A DNA stretch of 64,000 bases from NCBI GenBank assembly GCA_027307335.1, contig DAHUXD010000012.1, forward strand, positions 62,001 to 126,000, written 5' to 3'. The notes under the pieces were generated by a model. The model did no database searches and was not told the origin of the DNA. It was given only the letters and a program-made list of their open reading frames with translations. Shown in pieces: positions 16,234-23,717 of this stretch. The stretch is from Acidobacteriota bacterium. Lineage in GTDB: Bacteria; Acidobacteriota; Thermoanaerobaculia; UBA5066; Gp7-AA6. Position 1 is the stretch's first letter; each line of letters starts with the position of its first letter. Made by a program: the position numbers and the translations under genes.

Positions 16234-18660
16234 GTGTCTATGCCGCTCACGAGAACCGCCGTTTTGACGGCAGCGACCGCGCTGTCCGCGCGTCTGCTCT
16301 CCGCGTCCACGACCTACAACGCCGCCTACCTGACTCCGGCGTCGGGACCGGCGGCGGGCGGCACCGCGGTCGCGGTCGTCGGCAATCAGTTCCAGTCGGG
16401 CGCGACGGTCACGATCGGCGGAGCGGACGCGGGCGCCTCGGTCACGAGCTCGACCCGCATCGGCGTGACCGCTCCGGCCCGCACCGGAGGCGCCGTCTAC
16501 GACCTCGTCGTGACGAACGGCGGCGGCGGCGCTCAGAGCGTCCTGCCGCGCGCCTGGTTCGCCGACTTCCTCGACGTCGCCGCGGCGTCGCCGTTCCACG
16601 CGCCGGTCGAGCAGATGGTCCGCGACGGCATCACCTCGGGCTGCGGCGGCGGCAACTACTGCCCCACGTCGTCGATCACCCGCGCTCAGATGGCCGTCTT
16701 CCTCCTTCGCGCGGGCCACGGCGCCGCGTACGTGCCGCCGCCCGCGAGCGGCACGATCTTCGCCGACGTCGGCGCCTCGGACTTCGCCGCCGACTGGATC
16801 GAGGAGCTCTACGCGGAGGGCATCACGGGCGGCTGCGCCACGAATCCGCTCCGCTACTGCCCGAACAACCCGATCACGCGCGGCCAGATGGCGGCCTTCC
16901 TCCTCAAGGTCTACCACGGCACCAGCTACGCGCCGCCGCCGGCGCAGGGCGTCTTCTCCGACGTGCCGACCTCGATGCCGCTCGCGCCGTGGATCGAGGA
17001 GCTCGCGCGCCTGTCGGTGACCGCGGGATGCGGCGGCACGTCCTACTGCCCGGCGAGCTCGGTCACGCGCGGACAGATGGCCGTGTTCATGACGAAGACG
17101 TTCCACCGCGCCGAGGCGATCCGCTTCCTCGAGCAGGCGACCTGGGGACCGACGGACGCCGACGTCGGCGCGGTCCTCGGCCAGGGCGTCCTCTCGTGGC
17201 TCGCCGCGCAGTACGCGGCGGCGCCGTCGACCTATCCGAACTCGCTCTTCCCGCTCTGGCCGCCCGACACCCCGAGCTCCTGCGACACCAACTGCCAGCG
17301 CGACAACTACTCGTCCTATCGCCTGCAGAACCGCTTCTTCACCAACGCGCTCTACGGCCCGGACCAGCTCCGCCAGCGCGTCGCCTGGGGGCTGCACAAG
17401 CTCGTCGTGGTTTCGGAAGAGACGCTGCCGTATCCGTTCCAGGTCGCGCCCTATCTCCGTGCGATCGATCTGAACGCGTTCGGCAACTACCGCGACATCC
17501 TCTACCAGGAGACGCTGAACGCGGCGATGGGCGAGTACCTGAACATGGACACGTCCACGAAATACGACCCCAACGAGAACTACGCCCGCGAGGTCATGCA
17601 GCTCTTCTCGATCGGGACCGAGCTCTTGAACCAGGACGGCACGACGCAGAACGACGCCAATGGTCCGCTGCCCACCTACAACCAGGCCGTCATCGACGAG
17701 TTCAAGCGCGTCTACACCGGCTGGTACGTCGACCAGGTCACATGTCCCGCACCCAACTCGGCCGACATGTGCGACGACTGGGTCAGCCCGATGTCGTTCG
17801 ACCCGACCCTGCACGACACCGACGCGAAGACGCTCTTCAACGGCTTCCCGGGCGGCCCGGTCGTGCTCGCGGCCGGCCAGACGGGCGATCAGGACCTGAA
17901 CCAGGCGATCGACGCGATCTTCCAGCACCCGAACGTCGCCCCCTACGTCGCGCGCGAGCTGATCCACAGCCTCGTGACCTCGAACCCCTCGTCCGAGTAC
18001 GTCGAGCGCGTCGCGGGCTTCTTCAACGACGACGGGACGGGCGTGCGCGGCAAGCTGTGGGCGGTCGTCAAGGCGATCCTGCTCGACCCCGAGGCGCGGA
18101 CCGAGCCGACCGATCCCGTGTACGGCCACCTGCGCGAGCCGGCTCTCTACGTCAACAACGTCCTGCGCGCCTTCCACGCCATGTCGGCCGACCGCTCGGC
18201 TCAATCCGACGGCAACCTCGAGTTCCTCGCCCGCGACATGGGCCAGAAGATCTGGAAGCCGCCGACGGTCTTCTCCTACTTCCCGCAGGGCTACTTCGCG
18301 CCGCCGGCGTCGGCCGGAGTGCTCGGCCCCGAGTTCGGCATCATGAACTCGCAGACGTCGCTGAAGCGCGCGAACTTCGTGGACACGATGACGTTCGAGG
18401 GCGGCGTCGCGGCCGACCCGGGCAACGACTTCCCGCTCGGCACCTCGCTCGACTTCTCCGAGCTGATGCTGCTGTCGCCGAGCGCCGACAACCTCGTCGA
18501 CCGGCTCAACCGCCTGCTCCTCCACGGCACGATGTCCGACGAGCTCCGCGCCTCGATCGTCGCGGCCGTCGGCGCCTACGACGTCTCCGATCCGATCGAC
18601 CGCGCGTACCAGGCCCTGTACCTCGTCGCCGTGTCGTCGCAATACCAGGTCGAGAGGTAG
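16234..18660 (+). CDS. Exported protein with IPT/TIG, three SLH repeats and a DUF1800 domain
   Basis: An 808-residue secreted protein. After a signal sequence comes an IPT/TIG immunoglobulin-like domain (about residues 28-110, LTPASGPAAGGTAVAVVGNQF). Three SLH-like repeats follow (about 110-290), each with a W/Q-x-x-x-L/M core and an ITRGQMAAFLL-type end. The DUF1800 domain (about 290-808) includes QATWGPTDADV and NENYAREVMQLFSIG. DUF1800 proteins are of unknown function and usually sit beside DUF1501 proteins, as here. GTG at 16234 and ATG at 16240 are both possible starts. The SLH repeats suggest attachment to cell-surface polymer, which is unusual in an organism with outer-membrane porins. 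Confidence 0.88.
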   Translation: MSMPLTRTAVLTAATALSARLLSASTTYNAAYLTPASGPAAGGTAVAVVGNQFQSGATVTIGGADAGASVTSSTRIGVTAPARTGGAVYDLVVTNGGGGAQSVLPRAWFADFLDVAAASPFHAPVEQMVRDGITSGCGGGNYCPTSSITRAQMAVFLLRAGHGAAYVPPPASGTIFADVGASDFAADWIEELYAEGITGGCATNPLRYCPNNPITRGQMAAFLLKVYHGTSYAPPPAQGVFSDVPTSMPLAPWIEELARLSVTAGCGGTSYCPASSVTRGQMAVFMTKTFHRAEAIRFLEQATWGPTDADVGAVLGQGVLSWLAAQYAAAPSTYPNSLFPLWPPDTPSSCDTNCQRDNYSSYRLQNRFFTNALYGPDQLRQRVAWGLHKLVVVSEETLPYPFQVAPYLRAIDLNAFGNYRDILYQETLNAAMGEYLNMDTSTKYDPNENYAREVMQLFSIGTELLNQDGTTQNDANGPLPTYNQAVIDEFKRVYTGWYVDQVTCPAPNSADMCDDWVSPMSFDPTLHDTDAKTLFNGFPGGPVVLAAGQTGDQDLNQAIDAIFQHPNVAPYVARELIHSLVTSNPSSEYVERVAGFFNDDGTGVRGKLWAVVKAILLDPEARTEPTDPVYGHLREPALYVNNVLRAFHAMSADRSAQSDGNLEFLARDMGQKIWKPPTVFSYFPQGYFAPPASAGVLGPEFGIMNSQTSLKRANFVDTMTFEGGVAADPGNDFPLGTSLDFSELMLLSPSADNLVDRLNRLLLHGTMSDELRASIVAAVGAYDVSDPIDRAYQALYLVAVSSQYQVER

Positions 18661-18664
18661 CGCC

Positions 18665-20122
18665 ATGAAACAGTCCCGACGCGAGTTCCTGATCCGAACG
18701 ACCTGCGCCGGCCTCTCGGCCGCGGCGGCCCAGGCGAGCCTCCGGAAGCTCGGCCTGATGAACCTGTACGCCCGCCCGAAGGCGCCGACGGATTACCGCG
18801 CCCTCGTCTGCATCTTCATGGACGGCGGCAACGACTCGAACAATCTCGTGGTGCCCCGCGACTCGTACTACACGAACCAGTACGCGGTCGCGCGCCCGCA
18901 GTCCTCCGGGCTCCAGCTCCCGCTCGGGAGCCTCCTGCCGCTGAACAATCCGCCGAGCCTCGGCGGCCGCGCCTTCGGAGTCCACCCGAGCCTCGCGGAC
19001 GACCCGGTCACCTTCTACCCGGGCCTCGCCTCGCTCTTCAACGCCGGCAAGCTCGCGGTGGTGTCGAACGTCGGCCCGCTCGTCGTGCCCGTCACGCAGG
19101 CGAACATCGACTCGCTGCCGACGCCATACTCGCTCTTCTCCCACTCGGACCAGATCGAGGCCTGGCAGACCGCGCGCGCCGACCAGCGCATCGGCACCGG
19201 CTGGGGCGGGCGCATCGCGGACGACACGGTCACCTGCAACGGCGGCTCCGGTTTCCCGACCGTGACGACGATCGCGGGCGCATCCAGCTTCTGCGTCGGC
19301 GCCGGCCAGAGGCCGCTCGCGATCGACACGGGCGCGCTCGATCAGGTCCTGGTCTTGAACGGCTTCTACGGCTCTCCCGGCGACGTCGCGCGCAAGACCT
19401 CGATGGACTATGCGCGCACGATCGACCGCACGGCGATGCTGATGGCCGCGGCGAGCGACACGACGCAGCAGGCCGTCGACATCAGCGCCGCGCTGTCGGT
19501 CGATCCGACGCTCACCACGGTCTTCCCCGGTACGGATCTCGGCTCCCAGCTCCAGCAGGTCGCGAAGGTCATGAAGTTGAACCTCACGTCGGCCGAGCTG
19601 TCGCTGAACCGCCAGATCTTCTACGTCGAGACCGGCGGCTACGACACGCACCAGGACCAGCTCACCGACCAGGCCGATCGCCTGACCGAGCTGTCGCAGG
19701 CGATCGGCGCCTTTTATCAAGCCACGCTCGAGCTCGGCATCGCGGACCGCGTCGTCACGTTCACGCTGTCGGACTTCGGGCGCACGCTCGGGCCCTCGGG
19801 CGACGCGGGTTCAGTCGGCTCCGACCACGGCTGGGGCAGCCACCAGTTCGTCCTCGGGAATGCCGTCGCGGGCGGCGACTTCTACGGCGTGCCGAATCCG
19901 TCGACCGGCCAGATCTTCCCGCAGCTCGTCATGGGCGGTCCCGACGACATCGCCAACGACGACCGCGGCCGCTGGATCCCGACGACGTCGGTCGAGCAGT
20001 ACGCGGGCACGCTCGCGCGCTGGTTCGGCGTCTCGGCGCTCGACCTGCCGGTCGTGCTCCCGCTCGTCGGCAACTTCTCGCCGACGACCCTCGGGTTCCT
20101 GTCGCCCGGCACGAGCTGCTGA
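18665..20122 (+). CDS. DUF1501 family exported protein (Tat signal)
   Basis: A 485-residue protein. The N-terminus (QSRREFLIRTTCAGLSAAAA) has a twin-arginine motif, so it is probably exported folded. CIFMDGGNDSNNLVVP, TGWGGRIADD and SDFGRTLGPSG with SDHGWGSHQFVLG place it in DUF1501, a branch of the alkaline-phosphatase/sulfatase superfamily; the Asp/His-rich motifs look like metal ligands. It starts four bases after the DUF1800 gene, and the two are almost certainly one operon. Function of the pair is unknown. Confidence 0.9.
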   Translation: MKQSRREFLIRTTCAGLSAAAAQASLRKLGLMNLYARPKAPTDYRALVCIFMDGGNDSNNLVVPRDSYYTNQYAVARPQSSGLQLPLGSLLPLNNPPSLGGRAFGVHPSLADDPVTFYPGLASLFNAGKLAVVSNVGPLVVPVTQANIDSLPTPYSLFSHSDQIEAWQTARADQRIGTGWGGRIADDTVTCNGGSGFPTVTTIAGASSFCVGAGQRPLAIDTGALDQVLVLNGFYGSPGDVARKTSMDYARTIDRTAMLMAAASDTTQQAVDISAALSVDPTLTTVFPGTDLGSQLQQVAKVMKLNLTSAELSLNRQIFYVETGGYDTHQDQLTDQADRLTELSQAIGAFYQATLELGIADRVVTFTLSDFGRTLGPSGDAGSVGSDHGWGSHQFVLGNAVAGGDFYGVPNPSTGQIFPQLVMGGPDDIANDDRGRWIPTTSVEQYAGTLARWFGVSALDLPVVLPLVGNFSPTTLGFLSPGTSC

Positions 20123-20151
20123 GGCCGGGGGGGCGGAGCGGGTCGTTCCCG

Positions 20152-21765
20152 TTACTTCCCCTTCAGGAGCTCGATCGACCCGTTCGAGTTCTCGACGGTC
20201 AGCGGGCAGCGGCCGTCGCCGAGGCGGCCCGTCAGCGTGTCGGAGGACGGCGAGCCGCTGATCGTCAGTGGCAGCTGCGTCGTGATCTTGCCGAAGGAAG
20301 TGTGGGCGTTGACCGTGAACGCGGCGTCCTCGGGCAGGTAGAGACGGACGGGCCCGAACGAGCTCTTCACCGACACCGGCGCGCACTTCGCGCCGCCGGC
20401 AATCCCCCGGACGTCCACGGAGCCGTTCTGGTTGTCGACGTCCACGCGCCCGGTCGCGCCGTCGAGGGTGACGCCGGCGAACGACGTCGTGATCCTCGCG
20501 CCGCCGCCGATCGCGCTCGCCTTCACCGCCCCGTTCGAGTCGTCGACGGAGAGATCGCCCTGGATGCGCGCCGCCTCAACCAGGCCGAAGCTCGTGTTGA
20601 CCGACACGGGTCCCGTCACGTCCGCCACCGAGACCGCGCTGTTGTTGCCCTCGATGCGGGCCCCCTTCTTCGCCCCGGTGACCGTGATCTTTCCGAACGA
20701 GGCTCGCGCGTCGACCGCGCCGCCGGAGCCCGAGAGCGTCACCGAGCCGTTGTCGGCGACCGCCGTGACGTCGCCCGGCACGCCCACGGCGTCCACGTTG
20801 CCGAAGCTCGTCTTGAGGACCGCGGACGACTTCGCCCCGCGCAGGCGCACGGCGCCGTTCGAGTTGGCGACGTCGACCCCGCCGCCGACGTCGGACACGT
20901 CGACCGCCGCGAACGAGTTGTGCACGGAGAGCCGGCCGCCGACCTTCGCGACGACGACCTCGCCGTTCGAGTTCTGGATGCGGAGCTCCCCGCTCACGTT
21001 CCGGGCGTCCACGCGCCCGAACGAGCCGGTCACGTCGCCGCTCGGCGCGTCGTCGAGGAGCACCGCGCCGTTCGAGGCGTTGATCGACACGGGACCCTTC
21101 GCGCCCTTGACCTGGACGGAACCGAACCGGTTGCGGACCGAGAGGGCGCCCGCGATGCCGTCGGCCACGACGGCGCCGTTCGAGCCCGAGACGTCGACGT
21201 CGCCCGCGTTGCGCTCGACGGTGATCGCGCCGAAGGCGTTCTCGATCCGCTGCCTGCCCTTGCCGTCCGTGAACGAGACCTCGCCGTTGGCGTTGGACAC
21301 GACCGCGGAAGCCTTCAGCCCCGCGACGTCGAGGTTGCCGAACTTGTTGCGGGCGGTCAGCGGCATCGTCTCGGGCATCGTGATGTCGATGTCCACGGCG
21401 TACGAGACGTGCCCGCGACCCGAGAAATGGACCGACGCGTCGGGGTACTTCGTGCGGACGGAGACGGCGGAGCCCGACTCCTCGACGGCGATCGAGATTC
21501 CGTCGAAGAACTTCTGCGCCCAGTTCTCGTCGGACGAGGACACCGAGATCCTCGCATGGATCCGAACCTCGGGCAGCGCGTGCGTGCCGATGTGGAGCGC
21601 GCCCTGGCTGTGCTCGATCTCCAGCCGCTGGCCGGGCTTGAAGGCGACCGTCTTGGAGAATTCCCGCTCGTAGTCGCCGCGTGCCTCCGCGAGCGCGGCC
21701 ACGGCCCCTCCGGCGAGAAACAGGACGAGCGCGGCCGCGAAGGGACCCGACTGTCGACGCCTCAT
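20152..21765 (-). CDS. DUF4097-type exported repeat protein
   Basis: A 537-residue protein with a signal sequence (AAALVLFLAGGAVAALAEA). From about residue 130 it consists of some twenty short repeats that alternate strictly between an N-G type (SNGAV, SNGEV, DNGSV) and an F-G type (SFGNV, SFGKI, RFGSV), each about 20 residues, as expected for one turn of a right-handed beta-helix. DUF4097 proteins are putative surface adhesins often found under ECF sigma/anti-sigma control. The ATG overlaps the stop of the anti-sigma gene, so it is the third gene of that operon. Confidence 0.85.
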   Translation of the reverse strand: MRRRQSGPFAAALVLFLAGGAVAALAEARGDYEREFSKTVAFKPGQRLEIEHSQGALHIGTHALPEVRIHARISVSSSDENWAQKFFDGISIAVEESGSAVSVRTKYPDASVHFSGRGHVSYAVDIDITMPETMPLTARNKFGNLDVAGLKASAVVSNANGEVSFTDGKGRQRIENAFGAITVERNAGDVDVSGSNGAVVADGIAGALSVRNRFGSVQVKGAKGPVSINASNGAVLLDDAPSGDVTGSFGRVDARNVSGELRIQNSNGEVVVAKVGGRLSVHNSFAAVDVSDVGGGVDVANSNGAVRLRGAKSSAVLKTSFGNVDAVGVPGDVTAVADNGSVTLSGSGGAVDARASFGKITVTGAKKGARIEGNNSAVSVADVTGPVSVNTSFGLVEAARIQGDLSVDDSNGAVKASAIGGGARITTSFAGVTLDGATGRVDVDNQNGSVDVRGIAGGAKCAPVSVKSSFGPVRLYLPEDAAFTVNAHTSFGKITTQLPLTISGSPSSDTLTGRLGDGRCPLTVENSNGSIELLKGK

Positions 21766-22436
21766 GACTTGACCTCTTTCATCAGACTCTGCAGCGTGCG
21801 CTGCTTCTCCTGGTACACGGCGAGGAGCTCCCGCCGCAGGTGCGTGTTGCCGCGGTTCTGGTCCACCGACGCCTGGAGCTCTCGGATCGCCGCGTCGAGC
21901 ACCGTGAGCTTCTCGCGATAGTTGACGAGCACCGGCGACGTGGCATTCGTGAGCGCCGGCTCCGCGAGCTTCGACAGTTTGTCGATCGACGTGAGGTACG
22001 CCTGCTCCGCCTTGTCCACCTCGCCGATCGCGGCGTCGGTCAGGATCGGCGCCTTCGTCGTCTTCCAGTGCTCGGTCAGCGGCTCGCGTCCGCCCGAGTT
22101 GCGGAAGACCCACAGGCCCGCGGTGGCGATGAGGAAGAGCGCGGCGATCGAGGCGGCCGGCACCCAGCGCCAGCGACCCGCGGAAACGTCCGACGGTTCC
22201 GGCTCCGAGAACCCGGCGCGCGTCGACTCCTCGGCGAGCGCCTGGCGGATCCGCGGCAGGAGCTCCGGCGACTCCCACTCGCGGCGGAGCTCGCGCGCGG
22301 CCTCTCCGATCCGCCGCCACTCGGCGAGCTCGCGGGCGCAGGCGGCGCAGCCGGACGCGTGCTCCTCGAACGCGGCGAGGAGCGCGGGATCGGCGCCCGA
22401 GAGAGCGCGCTCGAGGTCGCGGCAGCTCGCCGTCAT
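21762..22436 (-). CDS. Anti-sigma factor with zinc-finger (zf-HC2-like) domain
   Basis: A 224-residue membrane protein. The N-terminal anti-sigma zinc finger has C5 and H26-xxx-C30-xx-C33 (EEHASGCAACAREL). A single transmembrane segment (WVPAASIAALFLIATAGLWV) lies near residues 90-110, and the C-terminal part outside is alpha-helical. It would hold the co-encoded ECF sigma factor at the membrane until a signal arrives. It is joined to both neighbours by ATGA overlaps. Confidence 0.88.
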   Translation of the reverse strand: MTASCRDLERALSGADPALLAAFEEHASGCAACARELAEWRRIGEAARELRREWESPELLPRIRQALAEESTRAGFSEPEPSDVSAGRWRWVPAASIAALFLIATAGLWVFRNSGGREPLTEHWKTTKAPILTDAAIGEVDKAEQAYLTSIDKLSKLAEPALTNATSPVLVNYREKLTVLDAAIRELQASVDQNRGNTHLRRELLAVYQEKQRTLQSLMKEVKS

Positions 22437-22996
22437 GGAGCCTCCGCGGGGAGAAACGCGCCGGCGGAACGCAGGTCCTTCTGCAGCCGGCGCTTCGCTC
22501 GGAAGAGGAGCGTGCGCGAGGTGTTCTCGTTGACGTCGAGGACCTCGCCCGCCTCGCGGTGGGAGAGGCCCTCGATCTCGCAGAGGACGAACGCGGTCCG
22601 CTCCCGCTCGTCGAGGCGCGAGAGCGCCTTCTCGATCGAGAGACGGAGCGAATGGTCCTCGGGACGGCCCGCGGGCAGGGCGGCCTCGTCGGGCAGGGGG
22701 TTCTCCGGGCGCCGCTTCGACCGGCGGAGCATGTCGTAGCAGGCGTTGACGAGGATGCGGTAGGCCCAGGTCGACAGGCTCGCCCCGCCGCGGAAGCGCG
22801 ACGCGCCGCGGTGCATCCGCAGAAACGCCTCCTGGACCGCGTCCTCCGCGTCCGCGCGCCGCCCGAGCAGGTTCATGGCGATCGACTTCATGCGCTCCCC
22901 GTGCGTCTCGTACAGCGCGACCAGCGCCGCCGGGTCCACGTTTCGATCTTCGGTCCCCGTCAGGGCGAGCTCCTTTGTTTCCAGCGAGATGCCCAC
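22433..22996 (-). CDS. ECF (sigma-70 family, RpoE-like) RNA polymerase sigma factor
   Basis: A 187-residue sigma factor. Region 2 has LGRRADAEDAVQEAFLRMHRG and STWAYRILVNACYDMLRR; region 4 has LDERERTAFVLCEIEGLSHREAG, read here as two blocks, and the helix-turn-helix NENTSRTLLFRAKRRLQK. It is first in the operon, followed by its presumed anti-sigma factor and a DUF4097 target. The start used is a GTG; a GTG 19 codons downstream (RNVDPAALVALYE) is an alternative. Confidence 0.92.
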   Translation of the reverse strand: MGISLETKELALTGTEDRNVDPAALVALYETHGERMKSIAMNLLGRRADAEDAVQEAFLRMHRGASRFRGGASLSTWAYRILVNACYDMLRRSKRRPENPLPDEAALPAGRPEDHSLRLSIEKALSRLDERERTAFVLCEIEGLSHREAGEVLDVNENTSRTLLFRAKRRLQKDLRSAGAFLPAEAP

Positions 22997-23115
22997 GTTT
23001 GCCGGTTTCCCGTGCCCTCCGGGGACGCTCTCGAAGCGCGTCCGGGAGTTCAGACGCCGCGCGGGGGGCGTTCGTTGCGGGAATCTATCCCGGCGAACTG
23101 ACTATTGGTTCACGT

Positions 23116-23634
23116 ATGAACAAGAAAGCCGCCTTCCGAATCGCCCTCGTCGTCTCGCTCGTCGCGCTCGTCCCGGCGGCCGCGCGGGCGCAGAAGGCGA
23201 TCTTCGTCGTCCGTCATGCCGAGAAGACCGCGGACCAGCAACAGCTTCTGACCGAAGCGGGCCGCGCGCGGGCGCAGAAGCTCGCGGCGATGCTGAAGGA
23301 CTCGGGAATCGCGGCGATCTACTCGACAAACACCGAACGCACGCGCGGCACGGTGCAGCCCCTCGCCGACGCGCTCAAACTGAAGGTCGAGCTCTACGAC
23401 ACGGGCGCGAGCATGTCCGGCAAGGTCGATGCGCGTCCGTTCGTCGCGGCGCTGCGGAAGGCGCACCCGAACGACGTCGTCCTCGTCGTCGGCCACTCGA
23501 ACACGCTTCCGAATCTGCTCGAGACGCTCGGCTGCAAGGAGAAGATCGCGCTCGGCGACAACGAGTACGACAACCTGTTCGTCGTCGTGCCGAAGGCAGG
23601 CGGCGGCGCGACGCTCGCTCGTTTGAGGTACTGA
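23116..23634 (+). CDS. Exported histidine phosphatase (SixA/phosphoglycerate-mutase-like)
   Basis: A 172-residue protein with an N-terminal signal (IALVVSLVALVPAAARA). The catalytic RHAEKT is at 33-38, and a second histidine lies in VLVVGHSNTLPNLL, the two-histidine arrangement of the histidine acid phosphatase superfamily. SixA acts on cytoplasmic phosphohistidine, but the signal sequence here argues for a periplasmic phosphomonoesterase. It is divergent from the sigma factor gene across 119 bases. Confidence 0.85.
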   Translation: MNKKAAFRIALVVSLVALVPAAARAQKAIFVVRHAEKTADQQQLLTEAGRARAQKLAAMLKDSGIAAIYSTNTERTRGTVQPLADALKLKVELYDTGASMSGKVDARPFVAALRKAHPNDVVLVVGHSNTLPNLLETLGCKEKIALGDNEYDNLFVVVPKAGGGATLARLRY

Positions 23635-23637
23635 GGC

Positions 23638-23713
23638 GGGCGGCCGCAAGGGCCGCCCCTACACCGCAAGGTCCCTGCGCCGGGTCGGGGCGGGGCTTGT
23701 CCCCGCCCGCGCC
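23638..23713. repeat. Dispersed composite inverted repeat, family B, copy 2
   Basis: GGGCGGCC / GGCCGCCC hairpin followed by CTACA, then GGGGCGGG / CCCCGCCC. It fills the gap between two convergent genes. Same modules as 7316-7370, in the other order. Confidence 0.8.
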
Positions 23714-23717
23714 GAGT

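Noticed and set aside
16027-18666. Minus-strand frame opposite the DUF1800 gene
   Set aside because: It is full length only because of high GC content. The translation is rich in Arg, Val, Asp and Glu without any domain, while the plus strand has TIG, SLH and DUF1800 domains.
20152-21765. Regularly spaced repeated DNA that might be a CRISPR-like array
   Set aside because: The periodicity is in the protein (alternating NG and FG turns); the DNA units are not identical and sit inside an intact reading frame.
20152-22320. Single long minus-strand frame joining the DUF4097 protein with an upstream extension
   Set aside because: The upstream portion is a shadow of the anti-sigma gene. The signal peptide and ATGA overlap place the DUF4097 start at 21765.
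22997-23115. Possible small RNA or riboswitch in the gap between the sigma factor and phosphatase genes
   Set aside because: No conserved stem arrangement or terminator could be recognised by eye; the 119-base divergent gap is explained by two promoters.
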